DNA from: Cymbidium sinense
Taxonomy: Eukaryota > Streptophyta > Magnoliopsida > Asparagales > Orchidaceae
Assembly (NCBI GenBank): GCA_021442155.1
Contig: CM038222.1
Location: 18,052,923-18,116,922 of the forward strand
DNA length: 64,000 nucleotides
Direction of reading: 5' to 3'
The notes below the pieces were generated by a model that saw nothing but the letters and a program-made list of their open reading frames with translations, was not told where the DNA came from and did no database searches. Shown piece after piece: positions 24,851-36,600 of this stretch (position 1 is its first letter; each line of letters starts with the position of its first letter). Made by a program: the position numbers and the translations under genes.

Positions 24851-26639
24851 AAATAGTAGATTAATTATGTGTTTGATTTGAATTATTTTTAATGAGATTT
24901 ATAAAGTTAATTTGGTTCATTAATATGATGGATTAATTCATTAAGTTTGCATTAATTAAATGTTTAATTAATTATGTTTGATTGGGGGTAACTAAATTTT
25001 TAAATCAATATATTAATTAAAGGTTTGTTTAATTAGAAATTAATGATTACCCATATATGAGTTATTTTATTCAGTTAAGTGTTTTACTTAAGTTTGATTT
25101 GATTAAAGGATTATTATTATTATTATCATTGTTATTAAGTGAATTAACTATTTATTTTATTTCAGTTAAGTTTGATTATTTATGATTAGAGTTTTATCGA
25201 TTTGATTCATTTATTATGTTTATTTAATTTCATCAACATGTTTGATTTAGTTATTAATTTGAAATATTTAATGATTGAGTAACTCTATTCCAAATAGATT
25301 GATTTAGATATTAAATTAACTAAGGTCACTTTAGCTTCATTTAGTTTGGTTTGGTTTAATGAATGTGAAAGAGATTTGCAAATCCTAACCCCATTTCCAT
25401 GTGTGTGTTAATTTGGTTTAATGAAGAGTTATTAAGTTGATTTTTATGGTTTAATTAGGTTAAGGTGTGAATTAAATGAATTAATTAACCCTTACCTATA
25501 TCACCTTAAGTTAATTCTAATTAATAATGACCCAATATGATATGCATATGCTTTGGAAAATAAAATTAGCAATGATCTTATGAAAATAAAAGGACCTAAT
25601 GCAATTTGGCTCATGATTATTAGTTAATTAAACTAAGGGGTTTAATTAAGTACTCTTATAACCCTCCCACACATGTAGGCTAGTTATAATTTTCTTAGAA
25701 TTCTCTTCGATTGTTGAACACCTAAGAATCAATCCAAGAAACTTAATTAGACAAGTTCGATTATGATTTCAATTTGATTAATCAAGCCATTTAATTAATG
25801 AATTAAACTATTAATTAATCTCATCTCAAGTGAATTGAACTTAGGGAAAAGAATGGGAATGAGGCCCCAATCTCATTCCCCATGTCCATCCATTGCCTCA
25901 CAATGATTAACAAGCAATTAATGATTTTTCTTGCTATTTAGAATATTAATTAGTCACATAATTACTTAAGAGAGTAAGGCTAAGACAAACAATATCTCTA
26001 ATTAATCAAGAATAATTCTCAAGAAAATCATAGGTGAGAGGTCATCCCATTAATCAACTTCAAAAGTTTGGAATTAATTACTTGGGTAATTAGGTACTAA
26101 TTAAGCTAATTAAGTTTTTAGTTAAACCCAAATTAAGCCTTAATTACTATTCAAAATTAATTAGAATTAATTTTAAATTAAGCCCCTCTGAAATACCTTT
26201 AAAATGGGCCCTCATTTATAGTTTTTGGAATTTTTTCAGGATTAGTTATGAATTCCAAAATTTTAGCTGATTTTTCCAAATTTTATAAGGTTTACTAATT
26301 TGTTTAATTAAAATAGATCATTTGATGTTCTAAATTCAACATATTTCGATCCAGCCATCATTTTTTTCTTGAAATGTTTATGGTAGGTAGATTTTAAGAC
26401 TTATTTCAATCTCTAAAATTTCACTTTAATCAAACTTGAATTTTTTAGTAATTAATGAAGTTTATTTTCACTAAAACTTAAATTAAGCTCAAACCATTCA
26501 TTAGAATTTGGAGATTTTGATTGGTTGGATTCCTCTTAGAAGAAGTCCAACGAGCCCTTATTTGTAATTTTTTGGTTAAGTATTTTTTTTTATGAATTTT
26601 CAAAGTTTCAAGATAGTTAAATAATTTTAAAATAAAATA

Positions 26640-26990
26640 AGCATTTTCCACTTAACCCTCATTGTCGCCCAGCGATGGGGCAATGCGATGCCACATGGCA
26701 CTGCACAATTGGGTGCCACTATCCCAGGTGGCATTGGTCACCATGCGGCAGCATTGGCTGCATGATGCCCGTCGGTAGAAAAAGCCGCGACATGGGATCA
26801 TGATGCACGCGGTTAATTGTGGGCCGTCGATCATGGATCGGATGGTCGGATCGATCCACATTATCTAGATTGTGTGATCCATGGATCCGAACTGCACAAT
26901 CATGAATCGAACTACGATCGATTGAACCGCGATCCGCGGATCGAGCGATCCACGATCAAGCGATCTCGAATGGCGGGGTCGGATAGGAAA
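26640..26990. other. GC-rich, GATC-dense patch in LTR-like unit B
   Basis: GC content here is clearly above the surrounding AT-rich DNA. From about 26790 to 26970 the tetramer GATC occurs about 13 times, several in overlapping palindromes (CGATCG, GGATCGATCC, GATCCATGGATC). The matching parts of C (37740-37900) and A (13490-13660) share CACATGGC-like words but not the GATC density. It could be the promoter-side (U3) part of the LTR; no function is shown. Confidence 0.6.
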
Positions 26991-29300
26991 AAATTGATGG
27001 AACACTATTCATTCAATGAGATTTTCCATAATTTTGAACTAAATTTCATTTGATTTAGCTCATTTTCATGGCAATTTTCACCGAAAAATCTATCGATTCG
27101 TATTAGGACTAAATATAATAAAAAATATAAGGCTTCTCTAAGAAAATTCCTAATAATCATCAAGAATCGACATAAATAGAAGTTCCTAAGACCAGCTAAA
27201 GTTTGGCTAAATTACCTCATTGGAGATAGTTCTCGGTGATGGTGAAGATCCTAGCGAGCTCCTAGTGCAAGAGGAAGCTTTGAAATGAGTGTAGCCTTCT
27301 CTTCCACTTCATAATGATGTATTTTCTAGTGCTTGCCATTTTATCACTGGAATCTACTCAATTTTGATGTTTTTGGCTCAAGAGAGGTGGGGAAGTGGTG
27401 GCTGGTTGCTTTGGGGAGCTATGGGGGGCTGAATAGTGGTAGGAGGAAGAGAAATGAAGCCTCATTTCTCCCTCCTTTAATAGTGGCTGAAAATCCTCCT
27501 CTTTTTGAATTTTTGGCTCTAAAGTGTTTTCATTTTTCTTGGGGTGCTTGGGATGAATGATGGATTGATTGAGGACTTTGGATTTGTGCTCCAAAATTTC
27601 TTTTGCTGCCATATGATCAGCTCCATTGAATGCAAATGTTGGGGAGTAGGTGAATGCATGTGATGAGGAGAATTAAATGAGGTTGGGTGGAATCCTATGT
27701 GGAGGAGGATCCATGAGAGATTTAGTTTCTTTGGGTTGATTTTGGGCTTATCCCAAATGGTTTGGGTTGGTTTTGATCAGCCCCCTATGGGTGAAGGCTT
27801 CGTTTCAATGGATTTGGTTCAATTTGGGTCGTATGGGTCATATTGGGTCATGTCAGGTTAGGTTGACCAATTGGTCAAATTGGGTCAAACCAAGGCTTAG
27901 GTTAGGTTCAAATGATGATTTAAAGAGTTTTGGTATGATCAATTTGATTTAATTTGGCTTAGAATTGATTTTGGCTCATTTGGAATCAAATGGGTCAAAT
28001 TGACCAATTTGACCAAAATTGGCAAAATTGGCTTGGGTTATGGGTTGATTCATGTTCAATTGGCTAATTGAAGCTGAATGTGGTCTTTGGTTTGAATCAA
28101 TTTGGATTTAATTTGGATTTAGGCTAAATTGACCCTTTAGGACAATTTGGGCTAGGTCGGGTCATGTTGACCAATTGGTCAAATTAGGCTCAATTATGAA
28201 TTTGGTCAAGTTCAATAATAAATTTGGAATGAATTTGAGCCATTGGTTGCAATCAATTTTGGTTAGATGATGATTTAACCTAATTTGGTCCTTTAGGCTA
28301 ATTTGGGTTAACTTGGATCGAATGGCCAATTGGGCTTATTTTGGCTCAATTGGTGGCCAAGTCATACTTAAATATTAATTTTGGGTTGATTCAAATCATT
28401 GGTTTTAATCAATTTGATGTAGGATGAGTTTTCTCTAATTATGGTTCATTTTGGGCTAAGGGTTGACTTGGTCAAATGATTAAGTTGACTTGGTTTTACC
28501 TAATTTGTGCAATTGATCATCAGGTGATCAACAATCATGGTGGAAGATTTTGGTGAGCTTAGTTCAATCCAATTTAGGTTGGATTGGAAGTTGGCTCAAA
28601 TGGATCCTTTAGGTCACTTTGGGTCAAGTGGACTTAAGTGGGTCAATTAGTTTGGTTTTGGTTTGATTCTAGTTTAGTTGAACTTATATATGAGTCCTAG
28701 ATTAAAATATAAATTCATGGGCAATCAATTTGGCATATGGGATTTTGGCTCATTTGAAATTTTCAAGTCGAAAGGGCTAGGTTGGGTTTAACTTGGGTTG
28801 GCTTCCATTTGATTTGATGATTATAGGTTTCATTTATATTTGGGTAGATAATTGAATGAATGACTAATTCAAGAGTAAATCCATTAGTTTTGAGTTGATT
28901 TAGATAGGATTTGGCTAAGTCCATTAATTTGGCTTAAGAGTTTGGATTTAGGTTTGGATCATGGTATGAAGTTGAGTTTGAGTTTGAATTTGATAAATTG
29001 ATCAAAGGGTTGAATTGATCGTTGAGAAAGTCAATTGAATTTGGATTGATTTGGATTTGGCTAAATCTATAAGATAAATCATAGGGCTTAGGAAGGATTT
29101 TGATTTGACTTGATTTTGGGTTCAATCATTTGGAGTTAAATTTGGAATTAGATTTGGAATTTGAATTTGAATTTGTGATTTGGTTTAAGATTTGAATCTG
29201 GGTTCGATTTGAGAAGGTGTATATGTAGTGGGTTTAGGCTATAGGATAAGTGATTTCCATAAGCCTTAATGCATAGCCTAATCCTATGGTTAACCTTTCT

Positions 29301-32300
29301 AAGTCTCTAGGCTTAGGTTAAGTGTTCACCTAATCACTAGAAGTGTCTTATTACTAAGGATTCTTAGTGTCTAGAAAGAAGTCTAAGAAGAAGAGGAGGT
29401 TAAGAGCTCACTCCAAAAGTGATGTAACCGAAAGGACCCCCAATAGGTGTGGTGTAACTAACAAGGCACACCGCACATATTAGCGTTGACCAAAATGATC
29501 AATAGCATCTAAAAAATTGCAAACATTAATAGAAATGATCTTTACCTAGACCTTGGAGGTATATAGAATCACAATCTTAGTGAGATGCAGCTCACTTTAT
29601 GCTAAGGGCATAAGAGACCAAGAAGGAATTGTTGGGATTGAGTACATGAACCTTCCACTGGGAAGTAGGTTCAAGTTATCCACTAAGGGATAATAATTTG
29701 CGTTTGATTATGAATTTGATTAGTTTGGGTGTGTATTCACTTGGGATAAGAATCTAAATCTGATGGGGATCAAGATCAAATTGATTTTAATTTGTTTTAT
29801 TTAATTGATGTGGAGGCATATCCAGGGATATGTGCTAATCCAGGGATTGGGTATATGAACCTTCCACTAGGGAAGCAGGTTTGGGCAATCAACTAGGGAT
29901 AAGAATTTGATTAGATTTCTTTGATTTGTTTGATTAGACTCCACTAGGGAGGTTGGTTTATTTTTTTATGGCTCCACTAGGGAAAAGGGTTCTAGATTTA
30001 GGATATATCCGCTAGGGATGTACACTCGATTGAATTTGTTTGATTTAGATCTAGGTTCCACTATGGAGGCTAATTGATTTGCACCTCGCTAGGGAGAATT
30101 TTGGTTTGTCCGATATGTTTAATTTGACTCCTGGGAGATTGGTTTTGAATTTATTTTTATTATGGACCTAGTGTCGATGGACTACATTAAAAGAGCCACG
30201 CGGGGCTTTAGCCTATCTTAGATTTATAAGTCCAAAAGGGTAGTCTACCTGCCATAAGGTAGGACTATCCAATCTATGGGATTGCCTTTCGGTGTCTAAT
30301 GACTATGCTAGAAAGAAAGTGTAGTAGACTTACATTTTGTAAAAGAGGGAAAAGCTGCTGGGGTGATCTGTTGGATGGACAACACAATGAACCTACCTAA
30401 AGTGACTTCTGAGTGAGTGCTGCTACGGATCTTACCTCAACTCAGGAGTAGTCCTGATGATTAATTTGATTTTATATTGATTTGATTTAATTTAATTTGG
30501 TGTGTTATGTTATGGACCCTATTGGCATGCGATGGACCTGAGAAGGGCTATGTCTTGACCTATCTTAGATTTACATATCTAAAGGGGTAGCCTACCACAA
30601 GGTAGGATTATCCTAAGGGTTGCCTTTCGGTGTGCAATGGATGTTCTTGGAAGAAAGCATAATAGACTTACATCTTCTAAAGCAGGGATCTGCCGTTAGG
30701 GTGATCTATCAATGGCACAACAAATTAATCTTGACTTAGGGTAACTATTTGAGCGAATGCCACTATGGACTCATATCGACTCAAGAATAGTCAGAAATAA
30801 TTTAATTTTAGATGGACCTTATTGGTGTGTGATGGATTTACAAAGAATGAGCTAATATCATCCTAGACCTATCTTAGATTTACAAATTCAAAGAGATAGT
30901 CTACCAATCGTTAGGTAGAACTAACCAACCTATGGGATGCCTTTCAGTTTGTAATGGTTAAGTTAGGAAGAAAGCTCATGGACTTACCTCTTCTTAAACA
31001 CCAAACCATTGGGGTGATCTGTCGCTTGCACAATAAATTAGACCCAACCTAAGGCTGCCCATCGATTTACATGGTAGTCTTTGGAAAGAATGTATAATAG
31101 ACTTATATCTTTCAAAGCAAGGATGGATGGTGACTGTTGGTGGCACAATAAAACCCAACCTGGGGACGAGAGTGTGGACCCAGGACTTATCTCAACTCAA
31201 GTAGTCAGGCGATTCCTATAGGGAGTTTTGCTAACACGCCTAAATATAAGATGCCGCTTGGGAAAGGGCCACGAGTCTTGAATTCTAATCTGGCGAAGAT
31301 ATATTTTATTTATTTGATATTTACATGGACCCAATTATTTTGTGAGGACCACATTGAAGGATCTTATATTAGCCTAGTCCTATCTTAGACTTACTGGACC
31401 AAGGAGAATGTGTGCATCACTGAATAAATTCTCCAACCATAGGGTGGTTACTAGGAAAGGGGGATTGTCCAATCCAAAAATAACAGGTAACGTCTAAATG
31501 GGGTTGCTAAGGACCTGATCCAAATAGAGTGCCCATAAGGGAGGTGCCGCTAGGGCCTTTATCCAAAACCTTTTAAAAGAAAGCCTGTAGGTATTCAGTG
31601 GCCTACTCAAGGATAAAGCACAAGGACTCACATCTATCAGGAGAGGTGTATCCACTAGGTGCGTCACCATCAGCATAGCGATAACCAACTAACCTAAGTT
31701 GCCTGTCAGTTTGCGATAATCATTTTAAAAAGAAGGCGTTTAGGCTTACATCTCTCTAAAGCAAAATTGATCACTAGGATAGTCTATCTTTAGCTCGATA
31801 GGGGCTATCCAAACTAGGTAGGCTACTAAATGAAGAGTCATGTGTAAGGACAAGACCAAAGCTTAATGTAGTTAGGAGGAAAGGAGCTGTTCGGGGACTT
31901 ATCCTAAACCTCAAATATATTGGACCTAGTTGACCTAGTCAATGCATATTGGCTAATAAAAAAAAGTGTGTAGGCTTACATCCTCTTAAACAAAGTCAAC
32001 ATAGGGTAGCTTACCACATGCAAAGTAAGACCTACCAAAATGACAAGGCGCTCATTGGTTTGCAATTGTCAAGTTAGGAAGAAAGCAGGGGGACTCATAT
32101 TCGCTAGATAAGTGACCACTATGGTGACACACTAGTGGGTAGCACATCACCGACCTAATGAGTGAGTGCCAGGGCTTGCTATCAAAATAACGAGATAAAA
32201 GATATGTGTTTGTTTGTGTTGTGAAAGAGGGAATACGATGTCGGTTTCTCTTACACCTACCCTTAACATATAGAATAAAGGATGAAATAGCAATATAGGA

Positions 32301-32580
32301 GCAATTATGTCTCCACCAAGAATGAATGCCGCTTGGGTTCTCTTACACCTAACTTAGTTGTACTAGTTGAAATAGGATGCCTCTTGGTTTCTCTTACACC
32401 TATCCTAATAATACTGGAGGATCATTTGTAGTTTGTGTTTATGTTGTGGAGGGATAGGATGCCTCTTGGGTTCTCTTATACCTACACTAAACACATCGTG
32501 GCAGATTCGCAAGCAAAAGATATTTATAACACATAAGAGATAAGAATTGAGATGAAAAGAAGTTTTATTGATAATTATTT
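29301..32580 (-). mobile_element. Gypsy copy B, 3' noncoding region
   Basis: It lies between the LTR-like unit and the integrase stop. It shares long stretches with 5900-8040 (copy A), for example GGGATTGGGTATATGAACCTTCC, and with 41090-42400 (copy C), for example GTGTCTAAATGGGGTC-like words. The motif GAAAGAAAGTGTAGTAGACTTACAT and variants recur near 30310, 30650, 30970, 31090, 31610, 31960 and 32075. No protein-like frame. Copy C lacks most of the part equivalent to 29630-31390, so this region varies in length by about 1.7 kb within the family. Confidence 0.6.
32220..32490. repeat. Short repeated motif just 3' of integrase (copy B)
   Basis: Four versions of GATGCC(G/T)CTTGGGTTCTCTTACACCTA lie near 32234, 32325, 32370 and 32458, 45-95 bp apart. 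The same set occurs at the same place in copy C (42020-42290), so it is a family feature. Role unknown. Confidence 0.75.
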
Positions 32581-32591
32581 TCAAATAAGAT

Positions 32592-33590
32592 TTATGGATA
32601 GTATTTCTTTAAGTAGAGCCCATTGATTGGAAGCATCGGGCACTCTCCCTCATAATTTATGAGTTTATGAGATCCTCCTTGGTAGACCTTCCCTATGGCA
32701 TAAAGGCCTTCCCAAGTGGGTTCAAACTTGCCTCCCATCTTTCGATAGAAAATAATTGGTCTCCTTAGAACTAAAACATGCTCTACTACTTGAAAATCTC
32801 TAGGACAGACCAATTTGTTATGAGCTTGAATCATTTTGGCTTTGTAAAACTCGATGTTATGGCATGCCCGAAAGCATCTCTCCTCCAAACCTTCGATCTC
32901 TTCCAACCATAACTTGGTGTTCTACTCTGTTGTGATTTTACTACCCATAGTTATTCTTAGTGATGGGTGTTAGACTTCTAATGGTAGAATGGTTTTAGAC
33001 CCATACACTAAAAAGAATGGGGTATATTGAGTTGGAGTTTTGTATGTGGTGCAGTAGGCCCACAAGGCTTCAACTAGCTATTCATGCCACTATCACTTGT
33101 TATCATTGAGTGTCTTCTTTAATATTTGGATGAGAGTTTTATTGAAGGCTTCTGCTAAGCCATTATCCCTTGGGTAGTAGATGGTAGAATATCTCCAATC
33201 TATGTTGTGTCTCTTAGCAAATATATTGATTTTAGTGCTTGAATGCCTCACCATTATTGGATATAACTCGTCGAAGCACCCACGAACCTATATACGATAT
33301 GGTTCTTGAAAATTTAGCACATCGAGTTGTGACCTCTCTAAGTGGGATTGCCTCCACCCACTTGGAAAAGTAGTCAGTGGTAGTTAGGATGAACTGATGA
33401 CCTTTGGAAGAAAGGATGATCGATCAAACCCACTATGTCAGTATGCCAACACTCAAATGGCCATGAGGCTAATGTAGGATGTAGAATGTTAGGTGGTTGA
33501 TGTATGACCACACCGTGCACCTGACATTAGTGGCATCTCCTAGCTACATCCATGTAGTCTATGATCATCGAAGGCCAGTAGTATCCGTGG
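32592..33590 (-). pseudogene. Gypsy copy B integrase remnant
   Basis: Read on the minus strand: GYYWPSM near 33560, HPTLASWPFECW near 33460, DIVGLID (first catalytic Asp region), then a decayed core, and an intact C-terminal stretch at 32906-32592 containing MGGKFEPTWEGLY and ending INGLYLKKYYP. These are standard landmarks of plant Ty3/gypsy integrase: zinc finger, DDE core, and a C-terminal region close to the element's 3' side. The core has stops and shifts. Upstream of 33590 homology to copy C stops and about 100 bp of unrelated sequence leads to LTR-like unit C, so gag, protease and RT of copy B are missing. Confidence 0.8.
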
Positions 33591-33694
33591 TAAAAAATAT
33601 ATTCTTTTATACATTTCTTGCCTTCATCTATCCCCCTCCCTTTCGGGAAAAGAAGGATAAATGAAAACAAAAATATATAAAAATATAAACTTGC
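33591..33694. other. Junction filler between gypsy copies B and C
   Basis: About 100 bp with no match that I can see elsewhere in the window. It holds a pyrimidine/purine inverted repeat (ATCCCCCTCC..GAAGGAT, about 33628-33658) and AT-rich flanks. It joins the broken integrase of B to the end of LTR-like unit C. Confidence 0.5.
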
Positions 33695-36600
33695 CTTGTC
33701 GGGATAACATGTAGATCCGCAGATGTTCTTATTAAGGTGATCGGGTATGACGTTGAGGAGAGGTGTTCAAAGAGAGGGAGTTATTATCAAAGCTAAAAGA
33801 AATATAAGTTGGAGATGCCCACGATGCTAGGAAACCTAGTGAACATCTCAAACAATCCTATGGTTGGGCTTTACATTTTAGAAATTGATTTAATTTGTTT
33901 GAATTGAATTTTTCATTAGAAATTTATGACTTATGATTCCATAAAATAAGATTAAGGAAATGCCTAAGAGGTGAGGATTTTTGCTTATAGCCCATGAAAG
34001 AGAGAAACAACCTCATAAACTAAATCAAGGGAGCTTTGGCAAGGGCCGAAAACACAACCTAAATCTAAGGAGAAAAATGGGTATTTGGTTTACCTCCTCA
34101 AGAGAGGACAAGCCACCCAATTGCTTGGACTTATCCTTGCGGTGGCTTAACTCCTCAATGGTTTTAAATTCATGTAGGCAAGTCATATGCTTTATGCAAT
34201 ATGCTAGGCTATTATTTATTTAGAAAGAAACTAAGTCCTTGAACTCACTCCCTAAAGAGACTAGATCATGTAAGGACATGCTTCAAATGACCTAAATCTA
34301 ATGAAATTTAGATTTCATTTTTATTTTTAGTTTTGGACAATTATTTTGACTCGGGCTAATAAGATTCATATTCCTAATGCATGAGAAATGATATTATTGG
34401 CCAAAATTAGTGAGAAGGGAGGAGGTGTGTTTCCACCATGGCTCCCAAAGATCAAGCTAAGTTTCTCTGGCAAAGGATGAAGCCCTCCAATCAAGAGTGA
34501 AAATAATAAGCATTTGTGCAAGATGTTATAAAAGAAGTACTCATCCAACTAAGGGGTTGCTAATTATTTTTATCTTGATTTTTCCCTAAGCTTTAGGCGA
34601 GGTTATGAGTTCTTTATTTTAGTTTTGGATTATTATGTTTGGTATAAGATTTATTTTTCTAAGAGCCTAATCCACATCTTGGACATGTATAAAGCAAGGA
34701 AGAAACTAGGAAATGGATGTCACTTAATGCACTAAACAAAGCATCAATCAATTTATAAAGCTAATCACAAAAGAATAAGAGGCCATTGTGGTGTACCACC
34801 ACACAAAAAAAACAAATTGGGTAGTGAGCACTACCCTTATACAACCTAGATTACAAATGAATTAAATATAATTAAGCAAGGAATTGATCTTAATGGGGTC
34901 TTCAAACATCATTTCTTTATCCTTCTTCTTCATTTTTCTTTGGTTCCTCCTTTTGGATGGTTGGAAGGTGGATGCTCTAAAGGCTTCACATGGTGCATAA
35001 GATAAGATCTTATGACCAATATTCATCCTAATCCCCATAATAATCATTCCAAAATCCTAGTCACAAAATTTACATGAAAAGGAAAAAGTAAATCTAACTA
35101 ACACCTGCAAAATAAAGGATAGTTAAACAACCACCAAATCCCAAGCATGTATATTGGACTTATTACCCCACACATGGGGGACTAAGTCCACCTGAGCTAT
35201 TGGATTATTCTTAGGGGCATAAGCACTTGTACAAAAAGAGCATTTATATTTTTATTTATTACAGTGCCCCTTAAGCACAATACCCTGCAGAAGACAATGG
35301 TTAGGCTAAGATCGCCCTACCAATCATTCTATGCACATATATCCTAACATCCAAACTAAAAACATATATCATAAAATAAAAGCAAGCATCAAACCATGCA
35401 CTGCCCTAACCTAATGCTAGAAGTGGTGACTTAGCCTAATGTGTGTGCTTTGGAGGTTTGTGTGGTATGCTTGACATTAAGTTAGAATTTTCTAAGTGTG
35501 AACCATGTTCAACTTAGTGGAGGGTTTCATTTAAGTGATTTAATCATTTTGGGTTGATTTTATTTTATGTTTTGATTAGGTTCAAGTGAATCCTACAATT
35601 AATTATTAAGTTATAAAGAGAGGGAAAGAGAAGAGATTTTCTCTTTCCTTCCCTAACCTGAGTAATTTTTAAAGTGGAATCATGTTTTAATTTTGTTTAG
35701 TGAATGTTTTAATTAGGTGTTTTAATTAATCATAAGTTTAGATGAACTCAAAATAAACCTATTAAAAAAGAAAGGCATTTTAAGATTAAATAAAATGAAC
35801 TAAATTCATAAAACATACATCACTTCATTTCTTTTCCAACATGAGTAACATGCATATGAATAAGTCCTAAGCATATCTATACATATAAATTAGAATGTTT
35901 AACACACTTTATGATGCATGCTAAGCAATTTATTTAAGAAAATTTGAAAGTTTATGATGCATGATTTTTATTAAGTAGAAAAGTGATTTCCTGTCCAATT
36001 TTCACATGCACACATGAAAGTAAGAAAGACATAAGTGAGTACAGCATCATTGTTAACCAGAGGTGTATGGTACAAGACCTACTTAGGGCTACTTAAAGCC
36101 TCACAACCTCAGGGTTGTCCAGACTAATATACCACTTTCCTTAAATACAAACATGTGTACAAAATAGATGAATGAAAAAGAAAGAATGCAAGAGCTTGTG
36201 TTAGTTGGTTTATTTTTGTTTATAAAATTTATATATGTAAGCATAGGTGTACTTCTTAAGTGATAGTATTGGAATCAATAGGATATGGAATTAAGCAAGT
36301 GTTAGGTTATTTTCAAATGAACCACACACCTTGTCAAATCCTATTCAAAACAATACTAAAAGAGAAGAGAATGAAAACCTACACTAAGCACATCCTTATA
36401 TTTTATTCACATGAAAACTTATAATTAAGATATAAGCAACACACTTTTAGTTTTGATAATTGATTCATATATTTTGAAAATAATTTAAATTTAATACTGA
36501 TAATTGCCACTCATATTCTTACTTTTTCCAACACATGCAATTTGACATAAAAAAATATTTTTTATTTTAAATTTAATTTTTAAAAGGCATGGATGCATGA

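Larger units (their letters stand above)
21211..29300 (-). mobile_element. LTR-like unit B of gypsy copy B
   Basis: About 8.1 kb, same order as unit C and the reverse of unit A: distal zone with CCTAAGAGGTGAGGATTTATG (about 21798), a zone ending AAGTGGTGACTTA (about 23195), an AT-rich TTAATTAA zone (23280-26480), a GC-rich patch (26640-27620), a TTGGGTCAAATTGACC-rich zone (27750-28900), and a proximal end with AATCCTATGGTTAACC (about 29280-29296). In the minus-strand sense it lies 3' of the integrase and a noncoding region, where a 3' LTR belongs. The outer end abuts truncated LINE 1; TGTTAAC at 21211 is a possible LTR end (TG on this strand for a minus-strand element). No coherent protein is encoded. 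The small frames at 26652-27612 are unlikely to be genes. Confidence 0.6.

Noticed and set aside
27333..27612. Small proteins on both strands of the GC-richer zone of unit B
   Set aside because: Overlapping opposite frames with no match to the equivalent parts of A or C.
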